Assembly (NCBI GenBank): GCA_900764755.1
Contig: CAAFPE010000115.1
Coordinates: 1-16,103 of the forward strand
DNA: 16,103 nucleotides
Source of the DNA: an uncultured Oscillospiraceae bacterium
GTDB lineage: Bacteria; Bacillota; Clostridia; Oscillospirales; Oscillospiraceae
Direction of reading: 5' to 3'
Every line of letters starts with the position of its first letter. The first letter of the stretch is position 1. Shown piece after piece: positions 1-7,331 of this stretch. The position numbers and the translations under genes are program-made. The notes below the pieces were generated by a model. It ran no database searches and was not told where the DNA came from. It saw nothing but the letters and a program-made list of their open reading frames with translations.

Positions 1-1
1 A

Positions 2-30
2 CCGGCCCCCCTGGTGGGGGGGGCCCGGTT
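2..30 (-). terminator. Probable terminator hairpin after the M23 peptidase gene, cut by the window edge
   Basis: The arms ACCGGCCCCCC and GGGGGGCCCGGT pair as a GC stem of about 11 bp with a single bulged base. It lies about 50 bases beyond the stop of the minus-strand peptidase gene. Any U-tract would fall outside the window, so the call rests on the stem and its position alone. The G and C runs also raise the possibility of an assembly edge. Confidence 0.4.
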
Positions 31-76
31 CATGCCTTCCATGTTTACGCCCCAGATTCAGGGGAACACCACCCAA

Positions 77-1579
77 TCAGGGCAGATAGGACAGGGGGTT
101 GACCGAGGAGCCGCGGACCCGGACCTCAAAGTGGCAGTGGACGCCGGTGGAGCGCCCGGTGCTGCCCGCCTTGGCGATCTGCTGGCCCTTGTACACCTTC
201 TGCCCCGCAGAAACCAACAGAGAGGAGTTATGGCCGTAATAGGTCTGAGTTCCATTGTCATGGGTGATGATGACCAGCTTGCCATAGCTGCCCTTATAGC
301 CCGCGTAGGTGACTGTACCGCCGTCTGCAGCCCGGACGGCCGCACCGTAAGAGGCGGAAATATCGATCCCGGAGTGATAGCTGTAACTGCCGAAGATATA
401 ACGGCCGCCGAAGTAGGAGGTGATCCGTCCCCGAATTGGCCACTGATAGCTTCCGGAGGAGGCCGTCTTGGGCTTCTCCTTGGTACCCACTGCCTTCACC
501 GTCTTGGTGGGCTCCCGCAGAGTGGTCGTGCTGTTGATGGCCCGCCCAGTCTCCTGGCCATTGACATAGGTGATGGTGGCGTCCACCTGTGCTTCACCCT
601 CCACCCCCTGGGTGATGATCTTGCTGTTTCCCTTATACATAGAGGAATCCTTGACCTCCTCCACCGGACATGGAATGGACTCCACATAGGTCACATCGTC
701 CACCGTCTCCACAGAGAGCAGAGGGGTGAGCTCCTTGACGTTGAGCACATCACCTACCATCAGGCGGTTGATGTCCACCGAGGGATTCAGTGCTTTCAGG
801 TCGCTCACTGACATATCGTTGGCATAGGCGATGGCGTTGAAGGTATCTCCCGCCACCACAGTGTAAGTGGTGGACCCGTTGCTGCTGGCCTGAAGTGCCT
901 GTTCCATCTCCCGAATGGTCATCAGGTCGTTCACCTCATACACCGGCTCGGTGGCCACGGTGTCCAGAAAACGCACAGATACCGTATTTTCTGTGGTGTA
1001 CCGGTCCTTCATGCTGTCCAGCAGCTGGTTCAGAGAGTTCTCATCCTTAACCGCCCCCACCTTCTGGCCATCCACCAACACCTGGTACTTCCGCAGCTCG
1101 CCGCTGACCGCATCCAGTTGATTATAGAAGTAATTCTGAAGTTCCTCAGGGGGCGTCAGATCAGAACGCAGGCTCAGGGCAAACTCATACTGCAAGTCCC
1201 CTTCCACCCGGTAGTCATAGCCCAGCAGCTGGCTGCCAGTCTCCTCCACACTCTGAATGGCCTGCTGCACCATGCCCTCGTCGGCCACCACGCCCACAGG
1301 CTCCCCGTCCAGCGTCACTGCATAGCTGGGGGAGTACAGCGTCGTCAGGGTCAATGCCACTGCCAGGGCGGCAGAGCAGACCAGAAAGGACACCGGCCCC
1401 GCGGCCCGATTGCCTGCCACCACATTGTGAATCCGGTGGGCTGCACGGCGTCCATGGATCCGGCTCCACTCCCGAAACGCCTTCCAATAGATGGGCGCCT
1501 CCCGCTTGACGTGCTCCCAGTGCTCACGCAGCACCTGGTTCCCTGGCCGGCGGGAAGATTCCGTATTTGATTGTTTCAT
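77..1579 (-). CDS. Membrane-anchored LysM-G5-M23 peptidoglycan endopeptidase
   Basis: Likely a zinc metallo-endopeptidase that cuts peptide cross-links of the cell wall outside the membrane. From the ATG at 1579 (500 residues): a basic cytoplasmic tail; one membrane segment at about 62-82; a long spacer region; a LysM peptidoglycan-binding domain at about 238-281; a G5 domain at about 287-365; and a C-terminal M23/LytM domain. The M23 metal and catalytic residues are all present: His402 and Asp406 (HSGID), His450 (YYGHN), and His481/His483 (HCH). The frame extends upstream to ATGs at 1591 and 1606. Both 1579 (GGAG six bases upstream) and 1591 (GAGG five bases upstream) are plausible starts; 1579 is a choice, not a proof. 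The gene has its own promoter and stands alone after the prfB terminator. This domain order is common in spore-forming Firmicutes. Whether it acts in vegetative growth or sporulation cannot be told from sequence. Confidence 0.93.
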   Translation of the reverse strand: MKQSNTESSRRPGNQVLREHWEHVKREAPIYWKAFREWSRIHGRRAAHRIHNVVAGNRAAGPVSFLVCSAALAVALTLTTLYSPSYAVTLDGEPVGVVADEGMVQQAIQSVEETGSQLLGYDYRVEGDLQYEFALSLRSDLTPPEELQNYFYNQLDAVSGELRKYQVLVDGQKVGAVKDENSLNQLLDSMKDRYTTENTVSVRFLDTVATEPVYEVNDLMTIREMEQALQASSNGSTTYTVVAGDTFNAIAYANDMSVSDLKALNPSVDINRLMVGDVLNVKELTPLLSVETVDDVTYVESIPCPVEEVKDSSMYKGNSKIITQGVEGEAQVDATITYVNGQETGRAINSTTTLREPTKTVKAVGTKEKPKTASSGSYQWPIRGRITSYFGGRYIFGSYSYHSGIDISASYGAAVRAADGGTVTYAGYKGSYGKLVIITHDNGTQTYYGHNSSLLVSAGQKVYKGQQIAKAGSTGRSTGVHCHFEVRVRGSSVNPLSYLP

Positions 1580-1650
1580 TGCATTCTCCATATATGCCTC
1601 ATGCACGCACTTTTCCAGACTGAAAAAGATGACAGACTGGAAAAGAAAAG

Positions 1651-1667
1651 ATTACAAATTGGTTACA
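1651..1667 (-). promoter_or_regulatory. Candidate WalR (OmpR-family) binding site at the M23 peptidase promoter
   Basis: Read on the minus strand this is TGTAAC, five bases, TGTAAT. It fits every position of the published WalR box TGTWAH-N5-TGTWAH. The half-sites are 11 bp apart, one helical turn, as expected for a tandem OmpR-family dimer. The site sits at about +1 to +17 of the predicted transcript, which by position suggests repression rather than activation. A PhoP-type regulator with similar half-sites is an alternative. No walRK genes are in this window. Confidence 0.45.
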
Positions 1668-1673
1668 AACGCA

Positions 1674-1702
1674 ACTATACACGGAAACACGTTCCCCGTC
1701 AA
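1674..1702 (-). promoter_or_regulatory. Housekeeping sigma promoter of the M23 peptidase gene
   Basis: The -35 element TTGACG (1697-1702) and the -10 element TATAGT (1674-1679) are separated by exactly 17 bases, each one base from consensus. Transcription should begin near 1667, giving a leader of roughly 90 bases to the ATG at 1579. The spacer holds a near-palindrome, GGGAAC-GT-GTTTCC. Confidence 0.75.
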
Positions 1703-1725
1703 GTCCTTTTCCCTATGGAAATATG

Positions 1726-1740
1726 AATTTTCTGAGAATC
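1726..1740. promoter_or_regulatory. Possible CodY box upstream of the M23 peptidase promoter
   Basis: AATTTTCTGAGAATC matches 13 of 15 positions of the CodY consensus AATTTTCWGAAAATT. It lies just upstream of the -35 element, centred near -65. A two-mismatch match in AT-rich DNA can arise by chance, and codY is not seen here. A perfect inverted repeat, TGCACA-TATT-TGTGCA, follows directly at 1741-1756. Confidence 0.25.
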
Positions 1741-1823
1741 TGCACATATTTGTGCACTTTTTCGTCTGCAGCTGCACGTCAAACCAAATGCCTCATCGCA
1801 GCATTCTATCCCGGCCCTGTCAA

Positions 1824-1851
1824 AAAGGGCGGCCACAAATGGCCGCCCTTT
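1824..1851 (-). terminator. Rho-independent terminator of prfB
   Basis: A perfect 12-bp stem, AAAGGGCGGCCA with TGGCCGCCCTTT, encloses a 4-base loop. On the minus strand it runs into TTTTT. It lies about 45 bases after the prfB stop and separates prfB from the peptidase gene. Confidence 0.9.
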
Positions 1852-1896
1852 GAGGACACGCTCGGGGGATCCGGAGCCTCTGCCCCGCTCCCGGTT

Positions 1897-3018
1897 TTAC
1901 TTGGTCGCCCAGTTCCCGGTAGCCTCCGCAGTCAGATACGCGTTGATGAAGCCGTCCAGGTCGCCGTCCATCACGCTGCTGATGGCGCTGGTCTCATAGG
2001 CTGTACGGTTGTCCTTCACCAGCTGATAAGGCATAAACACATAGGAGCGAATTTGGCTGCCCCACTCGATCTTCAGCTGGACACCCTTCAGGTCGGAGAT
2101 CTTCTCCGCCTTTTCCTGCATCTGGAGCTCCACCAGCTTGGCCCGCAGCATCTTCATACAGTTGTCCTTATTCTGGAACTGGCTGCGCTCCTGCTGGCTG
2201 GCCACCACCACGCCGGTGGGCTTGTGGATCAGGCGGACAGCGGAGGAGGTCTTATTGACGTGCTGGCCGCCGGCGCCGGAGGCGCGGTAAACCTGCATCT
2301 CGATGTCCTCCGGACGGATCTCGACCTCCACATCCTCCGGCAGGTCGGGCATGACCTCCACCGAGGCGAAGGAGGTCTGCCGCCGGGCGTTGGCATCAAA
2401 GGGGGATACCCGCACCAGGCGGTGGACGCCGTGCTCTCCCCGGAGGTAACCGTAGGCGTTCTCCCCCTCGATCATAATGGTGGCCGACTTGATGCCCGCC
2501 TCGTCGCCGTCCTGATAGTCCATGATCTGGTAGGTAAAGCCGTGGCGTTCTGTCCAGCGGGTGTACATCCGATAGAGCATCTGGGCCCAGTCCTGGGCCT
2601 CTGTACCGCCGGCGCCGGGGTGGATGGTCAGGATGACATTGGAGCTGTCGTACTCCCCGGTGAGCAGGGTCTGGAGACGCGCCTCCTCCATGTCCCGCTC
2701 CAGCTGGGCAAAGCCCTCCTCCAACTCCGGCACCAGGGACTCGTCCTCAAACTCATTTCCCATCTCGCACAGAGCCATCAGATCATCCCACTCCTGACGG
2801 CGCTTGTGCTGCCTGTCCACCTTATTCTGGAGCGTCTTGATGCGCTGCTGCACCTTCTGGGCCTTCTCCAGGTTGTTCCAAAACCCGTCGGCGGCAGATT
2901 CCGCCTGGAGCATATCCAGCTCCCGCTCCGCTCCCTCCAGATCCAGGGCCCGGCCCAGTTCCTCCAGGGTGGGAGCCAAATTGTTCAGCTTGACCTTATA
3001 TTCGTCGAATTGAAGCAT
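1897..3018 (-). CDS. prfB: Peptide chain release factor 2
   Basis: RF2 recognises UAA and UGA stop codons in the ribosomal A site and triggers release of the finished protein. From the ATG at 3018 it has 373 residues, close to the usual 365-370. It shows the N-terminal helical domain, the stop-codon recognition tripeptide Ser-Pro-Phe at 205-207 (SPF marks RF2; RF1 has PxT) and the peptidyl-hydrolysis Gly-Gly-Gln at 250-252 in GAGGQHVNKTSSAVR. The start at 3018 is preferred because GTGAGGA lies just upstream; an ATG at 3036 in the same frame has a poorer site. The usual early in-frame UGA and +1 frameshift cassette is absent: the reading frame runs straight through the LEELGRALDLEG region. The gene has its own promoter and a clear terminator, so it appears monocistronic. 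Confidence 0.97.
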   Translation of the reverse strand: MLQFDEYKVKLNNLAPTLEELGRALDLEGAERELDMLQAESAADGFWNNLEKAQKVQQRIKTLQNKVDRQHKRRQEWDDLMALCEMGNEFEDESLVPELEEGFAQLERDMEEARLQTLLTGEYDSSNVILTIHPGAGGTEAQDWAQMLYRMYTRWTERHGFTYQIMDYQDGDEAGIKSATIMIEGENAYGYLRGEHGVHRLVRVSPFDANARRQTSFASVEVMPDLPEDVEVEIRPEDIEMQVYRASGAGGQHVNKTSSAVRLIHKPTGVVVASQQERSQFQNKDNCMKMLRAKLVELQMQEKAEKISDLKGVQLKIEWGSQIRSYVFMPYQLVKDNRTAYETSAISSVMDGDLDGFINAYLTAEATGNWATK

Positions 3019-3074
3019 AATGGTCCTCACTCTCATTCCATCTCAGTTGTTGAAATTTCAAATTCAGCCCAATT

Positions 3075-3103
3075 ATTATATCCGAAGCTGAAGAAAAAGT
3101 AAA
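3075..3103 (-). promoter_or_regulatory. Predicted promoter of prfB
   Basis: A perfect -10, TATAAT (3075-3080), lies 17 bases from TTTACT (3098-3103), which matches the -35 consensus at 4 of 6 positions. Transcription would begin near 3068, about 50 bases before the chosen ATG. No strong terminator hairpin follows kdpE in the gap above it, so some read-through from kdpDE is possible. Confidence 0.65.
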
Positions 3104-3176
3104 GAAGCAGCCGGCTGAAAAAGTCAGTTTCCCCTTCATACTGTCCTGATCCAGCTGCATTTTGCGACAGGGTGAA

Positions 3177-3887
3177 CTATTCCCCCTCTGTCATCCGATA
3201 ACCCACTCCCACCTCTGTGAAAATATACTCCGGCTTTCCTGGATTTTTCTCCAGCTTCCGTCGGATTTTAGCCATATTGGCACGCAGATTCTGCGTATCA
3301 CCGGTAGCCTTCTCCCCCCAGATCTCCCGAATGATGAAGTCATAAGTCAGTACTTTCCCCGCATACTGGGTCAAAAGGGAGACGATCTTATACTCACTCT
3401 GGGTCAAATGGACGTCCTGCCCCGCCAACTGCACCAGATGCCGGTCAAAGTCAATGCACAGCTCTCCAGCGCGGTAGACTCCGGTTTGGGCATAGCTGGG
3501 CCCTGCTGCCTGGTTTCTGGTGTGACGAAGTGCGGTACGGATCCGCGCCAGCAGCTCTCCTCCTCCAAACGGCTTTGTGATATAGTCATCAGCCCCCAGG
3601 TCTAGAGCCTCGATCTTATCCCGCTCCCGGGTCCGGGCCGAGACCACCACAATAGGCGCCGTCCCCCGGCTCCGAACGCGGCGGATAATGTCCACCCCAT
3701 CCATATCCGGCAGCCCCAGATCCAGCAGGATGAGGTCCGGACAATAGGCATCCAGCATCTCGCAGGCCTCTGTCCCTGTGTACGCCTTGATCACATCGTA
3801 ACCATTGGCTGTGAGCACCGTCCCCAGAAGATAGCTGATGCTCTTCTCATCCTCAATCACCAATATTTTATCCTTTATGAGCGCCAT
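3177..3887 (-). CDS. kdpE: KdpE-like response regulator (OmpR/PhoB family)
   Basis: A DNA-binding response regulator of 236 residues. The receiver domain covers about 6-120, with the acidic pocket Glu12/Asp13, phospho-acceptor Asp56 (LLDLGLPDMDG), switch Ser83 and Lys105 (TKPF). A C-terminal winged helix spans about 138-233 and ends in the typical hairpin EVGVGYRM. The sequence style (LIEDE-type start, LGADDYITKPFGGGELLARIR) is that of KdpE, which in known systems activates the high-affinity potassium pump genes kdpFABC. Those genes are not in this window, so its target is unknown. The start overlaps the 3' end of the kinase gene by 20 bases, which implies translational coupling. Confidence is high for the family, lower for KdpE orthology. 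Confidence 0.9.
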   Translation of the reverse strand: MALIKDKILVIEDEKSISYLLGTVLTANGYDVIKAYTGTEACEMLDAYCPDLILLDLGLPDMDGVDIIRRVRSRGTAPIVVVSARTRERDKIEALDLGADDYITKPFGGGELLARIRTALRHTRNQAAGPSYAQTGVYRAGELCIDFDRHLVQLAGQDVHLTQSEYKIVSLLTQYAGKVLTYDFIIREIWGEKATGDTQNLRANMAKIRRKLEKNPGKPEYIFTEVGVGYRMTEGE

Positions 3888-4992
3888 GCTGCCGCTCCTC
3901 CTTTAGTGGGAGAGTGAAGCAAAATTCTGTGCCGCCCTCTCTCAGATTCCGTGCCTCCATTGCGCCGCCGTGGACTGTTACGATGTCTCGGCACAGCGCC
4001 AGTCCCAATCCCATGTTCTGCTTCTTATCTCCGCCGCCGCGTTCCGCCAATTCCATATAGTCCCCCCACAGCGATGCCAACCGTTCTGGTGGGATCCCAC
4101 TCCCGTCATCCCGGACCGAAAATCGGGCCCAGCCCTTCTCCCGGGACACCTGGAGAACCACCGTATTTGCCTCTCCGTGGATCACGGCATTTTCCATGAG
4201 ATTATAGAGGACCTGCTCAATCAGCATCGCATCCATTGGGACCTCCAGCCACACCTGGGGCAGTTCTACTTCCACTTCAGTGTGTGGAAAGTGCTTCTGG
4301 AATTTTCCAACAACCTCCCCAATGACCTCCTCCGGAGCCTCCATATTTTTTTGGAGATTGCAGGCGCTCCTTCCCATCCGGGTGATGGACAACAGGTTCT
4401 CCACCATCCGAATTAACCACTCTCCTTCACTGCGCACGTTGTCCAGCAGGGTATGCTCCTCCTCCGGCGTGAAATGGTTGGCCGGATCCAGCATTGCTTC
4501 CGCAGATCCAATGATGGATGTCAGCGGAGTCCGCAGATCATGTCCCACAGCCCGCAGAAGGTTTGCTCTCAGACGTTCCCGCTCTGCCTCGATTCGAATC
4601 TCCTCCTGCTCCTTGATGTGTGTGGTCAGGGCACTGGTCACAATAGAGACAGAAAACAGGGTCGCAAACGTGAAAAGGTATCCCGGGCTCTGAAGTTCAA
4701 ACCGGTAGTATGGAGATAAAAACGCAAAATTTACAACAATCGCCGCCGTCAGGCTGGCCGCCATCCCATAGAAGTAGCCATTGGTAAAACGGGCCACCAA
4801 AAGAACACCTACCACAAAAATCAATGCAGCATGGCTGTCATCCGCCCCCACAGGCTGAAGCAGCAGCCCCATATCCAGGGCAATGGTCATAACTACCACA
4901 AGAATCACAGCGTCCTGCCAGCAGACAGGGCACAGCTTCTTCAGCTTCCTGCGCACCACTTCCACCCTCTCCTGTTTTGTATAGTGTATCAT
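3868..4992 (-). CDS. Short KdpD-like sensor histidine kinase (DUF4118 type)
   Basis: A 374-residue membrane histidine kinase. Four closely spaced hydrophobic segments (about 27-123) form a DUF4118 membrane domain as in KdpD. The kinase core follows: the H-box with phospho-acceptor His151 (VGHDLRTPLTSIIG), the N-box around Asn264/Asn268 (NLMENAVIHG), the G1 box DDGSGIP (295-301) and the G2 box MGLGLAL (327-333). All catalytic motifs are intact. Full-length KdpD is about 890 residues with a cytoplasmic N-terminal KdpD/Usp sensor region. That region is absent here and the protein begins only about 25 residues before the first membrane segment, so this is a short relative rather than a broken gene. 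It should phosphorylate the overlapping response regulator. Its signal may be potassium, turgor or something else. The start is supported by GAGAGG just upstream. Confidence 0.9.
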   Translation of the reverse strand: MIHYTKQERVEVVRRKLKKLCPVCWQDAVILVVVMTIALDMGLLLQPVGADDSHAALIFVVGVLLVARFTNGYFYGMAASLTAAIVVNFAFLSPYYRFELQSPGYLFTFATLFSVSIVTSALTTHIKEQEEIRIEAERERLRANLLRAVGHDLRTPLTSIIGSAEAMLDPANHFTPEEEHTLLDNVRSEGEWLIRMVENLLSITRMGRSACNLQKNMEAPEEVIGEVVGKFQKHFPHTEVEVELPQVWLEVPMDAMLIEQVLYNLMENAVIHGEANTVVLQVSREKGWARFSVRDDGSGIPPERLASLWGDYMELAERGGGDKKQNMGLGLALCRDIVTVHGGAMEARNLREGGTEFCFTLPLKEERQHGAHKG

Positions 4993-5037
4993 GTATCCTC
5001 TCCGCTTTCAAGCAACGGCAGCCTGTGTTTCAGACAG

Positions 5038-5074
5038 AAAGAGTGGGACTGCCAAACCGACAGTCCCACTCTTT
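5038..5074 (-). terminator. Terminator of the permease-amidase operon
   Basis: A perfect 14-bp inverted repeat, AAAGAGTGGGACTG with CAGTCCCACTCTTT, encloses a 9-base loop. It lies 25 bases after the amidase stop and ends in a short T-rich stretch on the minus strand. T-rich sequence flanks both sides, so it could in principle also stop plus-strand transcripts. It separates the amidase operon from the kinase gene below. Confidence 0.88.
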
Positions 5075-5098
5075 TCCTTCCTTCGTTTGTGCCAGACC

Positions 5099-5992
5099 TT
5101 ACAACGTCTCGATTTTGGTATCCAGCTTAGGGCAGCGCACCCGAACAGTTTTCCAGTCATTTACCACCTGGCTGATCTGGATGTCACAGGTAGCGCTGAG
5201 CAGCCGATAGGCATCCGGGAAATTCAGATCCAGCTTCTTCTCCAAAAAGGCCACTGTATCGGCCACTGCCAACCGGATCGATTGCTCCAAGGTCTCTGCC
5301 GAGGCCACAAAATACAGGGCATCCGCTGTTTCAATGACAGGGCGCTCCACAGGCCGGTCCCGATACACTGTTGTTTTGATGCAGATCCGGCCGGGGGTCT
5401 CGATCCCTGTGCCGCTCAGCTCACCGTCTCCCATACAGGCGTGGAGATCACCCACCGCCAGGCCTGCTCCCGGGATTGCAACCGGCAGATAGACCTTGGA
5501 TCCCACCTTGATCATTTTGGTATCCAGATTGGAGCCGTGATCTCCCGGCACTGCGCAGTGCACATCCAGACCCGGCTTGGGCGCCACCCCGCACACACCC
5601 ACCATGGGCGTCAGCGGCAGGCGGATGGTATCGGAGAAGTGGGCAAAACCATCCCGGATGGGAATGACCTTGGTATCCGGCTCTGTGATCCGGTCACCCA
5701 GAACTCCCAGACCCTTCGAGGTCACCATAACCCCCTGAGGGCCGAATTCAATGGCCAGGATCTCCACACACAGGGTATCTCCCGGCTGAGCCCCCTGGAC
5801 CGCAATGGGACCCACTGAACAGTCCATAATAGAGATGTCGATGTCAGGACGCTTAACGGAGGCATCTGTAATTTGTCCACTGTAACAGTCATCCGTTTCG
5901 ACCCAGAAGGTCTCTCCGTCCTGCACCGTATACTGGCAGGGATGCTCGGCATTGAAGCTGAAAATCACTTTATCCTTTGGAATGACACGCAT
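5099..5992 (-). CDS. Acetamidase/formamidase family protein
   Basis: A soluble cytoplasmic amidohydrolase of the FmdA/AmdA family, which hydrolyses short amides such as formamide or acetamide to the acid plus ammonia. The 297-residue protein matches family length and shows family features: ETDDCYSGQI near the N-terminus (32-41), GPIAVQGAQPGDTL (61-74), a PGDHGSNLD segment (149-157) and GDLHACMGDGE (181-191), the conserved His/Asp-rich stretch likely to hold metal and catalytic residues. The start has an excellent AAGGAGG that overlaps the stop codon of the upstream permease gene, so the two genes are translationally coupled. The real substrate is not readable from sequence; a tie to amino acids or amino acid amides is inferred only from the permease. 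Confidence 0.92.
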   Translation of the reverse strand: MRVIPKDKVIFSFNAEHPCQYTVQDGETFWVETDDCYSGQITDASVKRPDIDISIMDCSVGPIAVQGAQPGDTLCVEILAIEFGPQGVMVTSKGLGVLGDRITEPDTKVIPIRDGFAHFSDTIRLPLTPMVGVCGVAPKPGLDVHCAVPGDHGSNLDTKMIKVGSKVYLPVAIPGAGLAVGDLHACMGDGELSGTGIETPGRICIKTTVYRDRPVERPVIETADALYFVASAETLEQSIRLAVADTVAFLEKKLDLNFPDAYRLLSATCDIQISQVVNDWKTVRVRCPKLDTKIETL

Positions 5993-6003
5993 AGCTTTCC
6001 TCC

Positions 6004-7236
6004 TTACCAGGCAGAAGGCAGCACGCCCATCAGATCAAAAATGGCGTACAGGGCGGCAGCGCAGAACAGGATAATGATAATAGCCTGGACCCAGCGGGCC
6101 GCATACCAGCCACATTTCCACGCAGGCTCCATATCGCCGTTCTTCCGGGCGCTGTTCACCATCATCGCAGGCAGGATGGACATGATCACACCACCGAAGG
6201 TACCGGCCAGATAGATGGCATCTACAAAGCTCACCAGGCCGCTGTATGCCAGAACAAAGGGAGGCAGAGCCACACAAACCAGAGAGATCAGGCGGGTCGG
6301 AACATGGTTCTCACTCTTAAACTTGAACATATCGACGATGTTGGTCAGCATGGAGCCGCCCACAGCCCAATAAGAACTCATCATCGCGCACAGTGCGAAA
6401 ATGTTCGCAGTGTACAGGGCCCAGGTACCAAGTGCCTGGCCCCATGCCAGGGTAGCCACTTCTGTGACATTATCAGGACCAGTGAGGGAAATCACCGCAA
6501 GAGGAACCAGTGCAAGCAGGATCCCGGTGATCAGCATTCCAATCGTGACCGCCTTCGGCAGAGCAGGAGCGTTGTGCCGCAGACCGCGGGCCAGCTCCGG
6601 AACCGCATACTGGGCAATGTAACAAAAGATGGAAACATTGAACACAGGCACTGCGTAGGTCCAGTTGGTATAAATCGCCCGGCTCACGTCCGCCTTACCG
6701 GAGAAGAAGGAAACGCCGATGATAACGGCCAGCAAAACGATCATACCGGAACTGAGAAACTTTTCCGCCAGACCTGTGGCCTTCAGACCAAACCAGACCA
6801 CTAGGACCGCAGGGATCGTAAACAGCAGGCTGCCCACTGCAGGAGGCAGTCCCAGCAATTCAGACAGGATGTTGCCGCTGCCGGAGGTATAGGAGATCAT
6901 ACAGCCGATCGAGTTGGCACACACTGAAATAAAGACCAGTACAGCACCCAGCTTTCCAACATAGCGCTCCGCCAGACCGGGCAGCTGCATAGGCTTTTTG
7001 GTCCGAAGGGTGGTCTCAGCCACATACAGCATGGAAATAGTAGTACATACACCGGCAATGATCAGCCACATCAGCAGGATGGGCCAGCCTGCCTTCCGGG
7101 TGGAGTAGGCCAAGCCCAGGATACCGGCGCCAATGTTGGCGCCGACAATGATCATGGCTGCCTCCCAAAATGTGAGCTTCTTGACGCTTAATGCGCCCTC
7201 TTCTGTGGCGACGACGTTGTTTGTGTTTTCACTCAT
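6004..7236 (-). CDS. Aromatic-type amino acid permease (Trp/Tyr permease family)
   Basis: A 410-residue integral membrane transporter with about eleven hydrophobic segments. The first segment carries the family hallmark IIVGANIGAGILGLAYSTRKAGWP (about 29-52), the substrate- and ion-binding helix break of the hydroxy/aromatic amino acid permease family (Trp_Tyr_perm, APC superfamily). Proteins of this family take up tryptophan, tyrosine, phenylalanine or serine/threonine by proton or sodium symport. The start at 7236 has AAAGGAGAG at good spacing. It is the first gene of a two-gene operon; the amidase begins 11 bases after its stop. The specific substrate is not determined. An amide or amino acid linked to the amidase is an inference. 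Confidence 0.9.
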   Translation of the reverse strand: MSENTNNVVATEEGALSVKKLTFWEAAMIIVGANIGAGILGLAYSTRKAGWPILLMWLIIAGVCTTISMLYVAETTLRTKKPMQLPGLAERYVGKLGAVLVFISVCANSIGCMISYTSGSGNILSELLGLPPAVGSLLFTIPAVLVVWFGLKATGLAEKFLSSGMIVLLAVIIGVSFFSGKADVSRAIYTNWTYAVPVFNVSIFCYIAQYAVPELARGLRHNAPALPKAVTIGMLITGILLALVPLAVISLTGPDNVTEVATLAWGQALGTWALYTANIFALCAMMSSYWAVGGSMLTNIVDMFKFKSENHVPTRLISLVCVALPPFVLAYSGLVSFVDAIYLAGTFGGVIMSILPAMMVNSARKNGDMEPAWKCGWYAARWVQAIIIILFCAAALYAIFDLMGVLPSAW

Positions 7237-7299
7237 GTCCGTCTCTCCTTTGGTAAGATTTCCCGGCGAAGCCGCTCATTTCTCCGTCAGGTCACTTAC

Positions 7300-7328
7300 A
7301 TTATACCCCTCTTTCTTCCCTTGTTCCA
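7300..7328 (-). promoter_or_regulatory. Likely promoter of the permease-amidase operon
   Basis: A perfect -10, TATAAT (7300-7305), sits in an AT-rich gap. The -35 at 17 bases, TGGAAC, is weak (3 of 6), which suggests activator dependence. The predicted leader is about 57 bases and includes a small CGGC-GAA-GCCG hairpin at 7264-7274. A near-perfect 16-bp palindrome lies just upstream at 7332-7347. Confidence 0.5.
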
Positions 7329-7331
7329 TTG

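Noticed and set aside
1723..3102. A 459-codon plus-strand open frame over prfB
   Set aside because: It is antisense to the clear prfB gene, including its terminator, and the translated sequence has no domain-like features.
3104..3176. A terminator hairpin after kdpE
   Set aside because: Only 4-bp stems (for example CAGT/ACTG before ACTTTTT) can be drawn; too weak to call.
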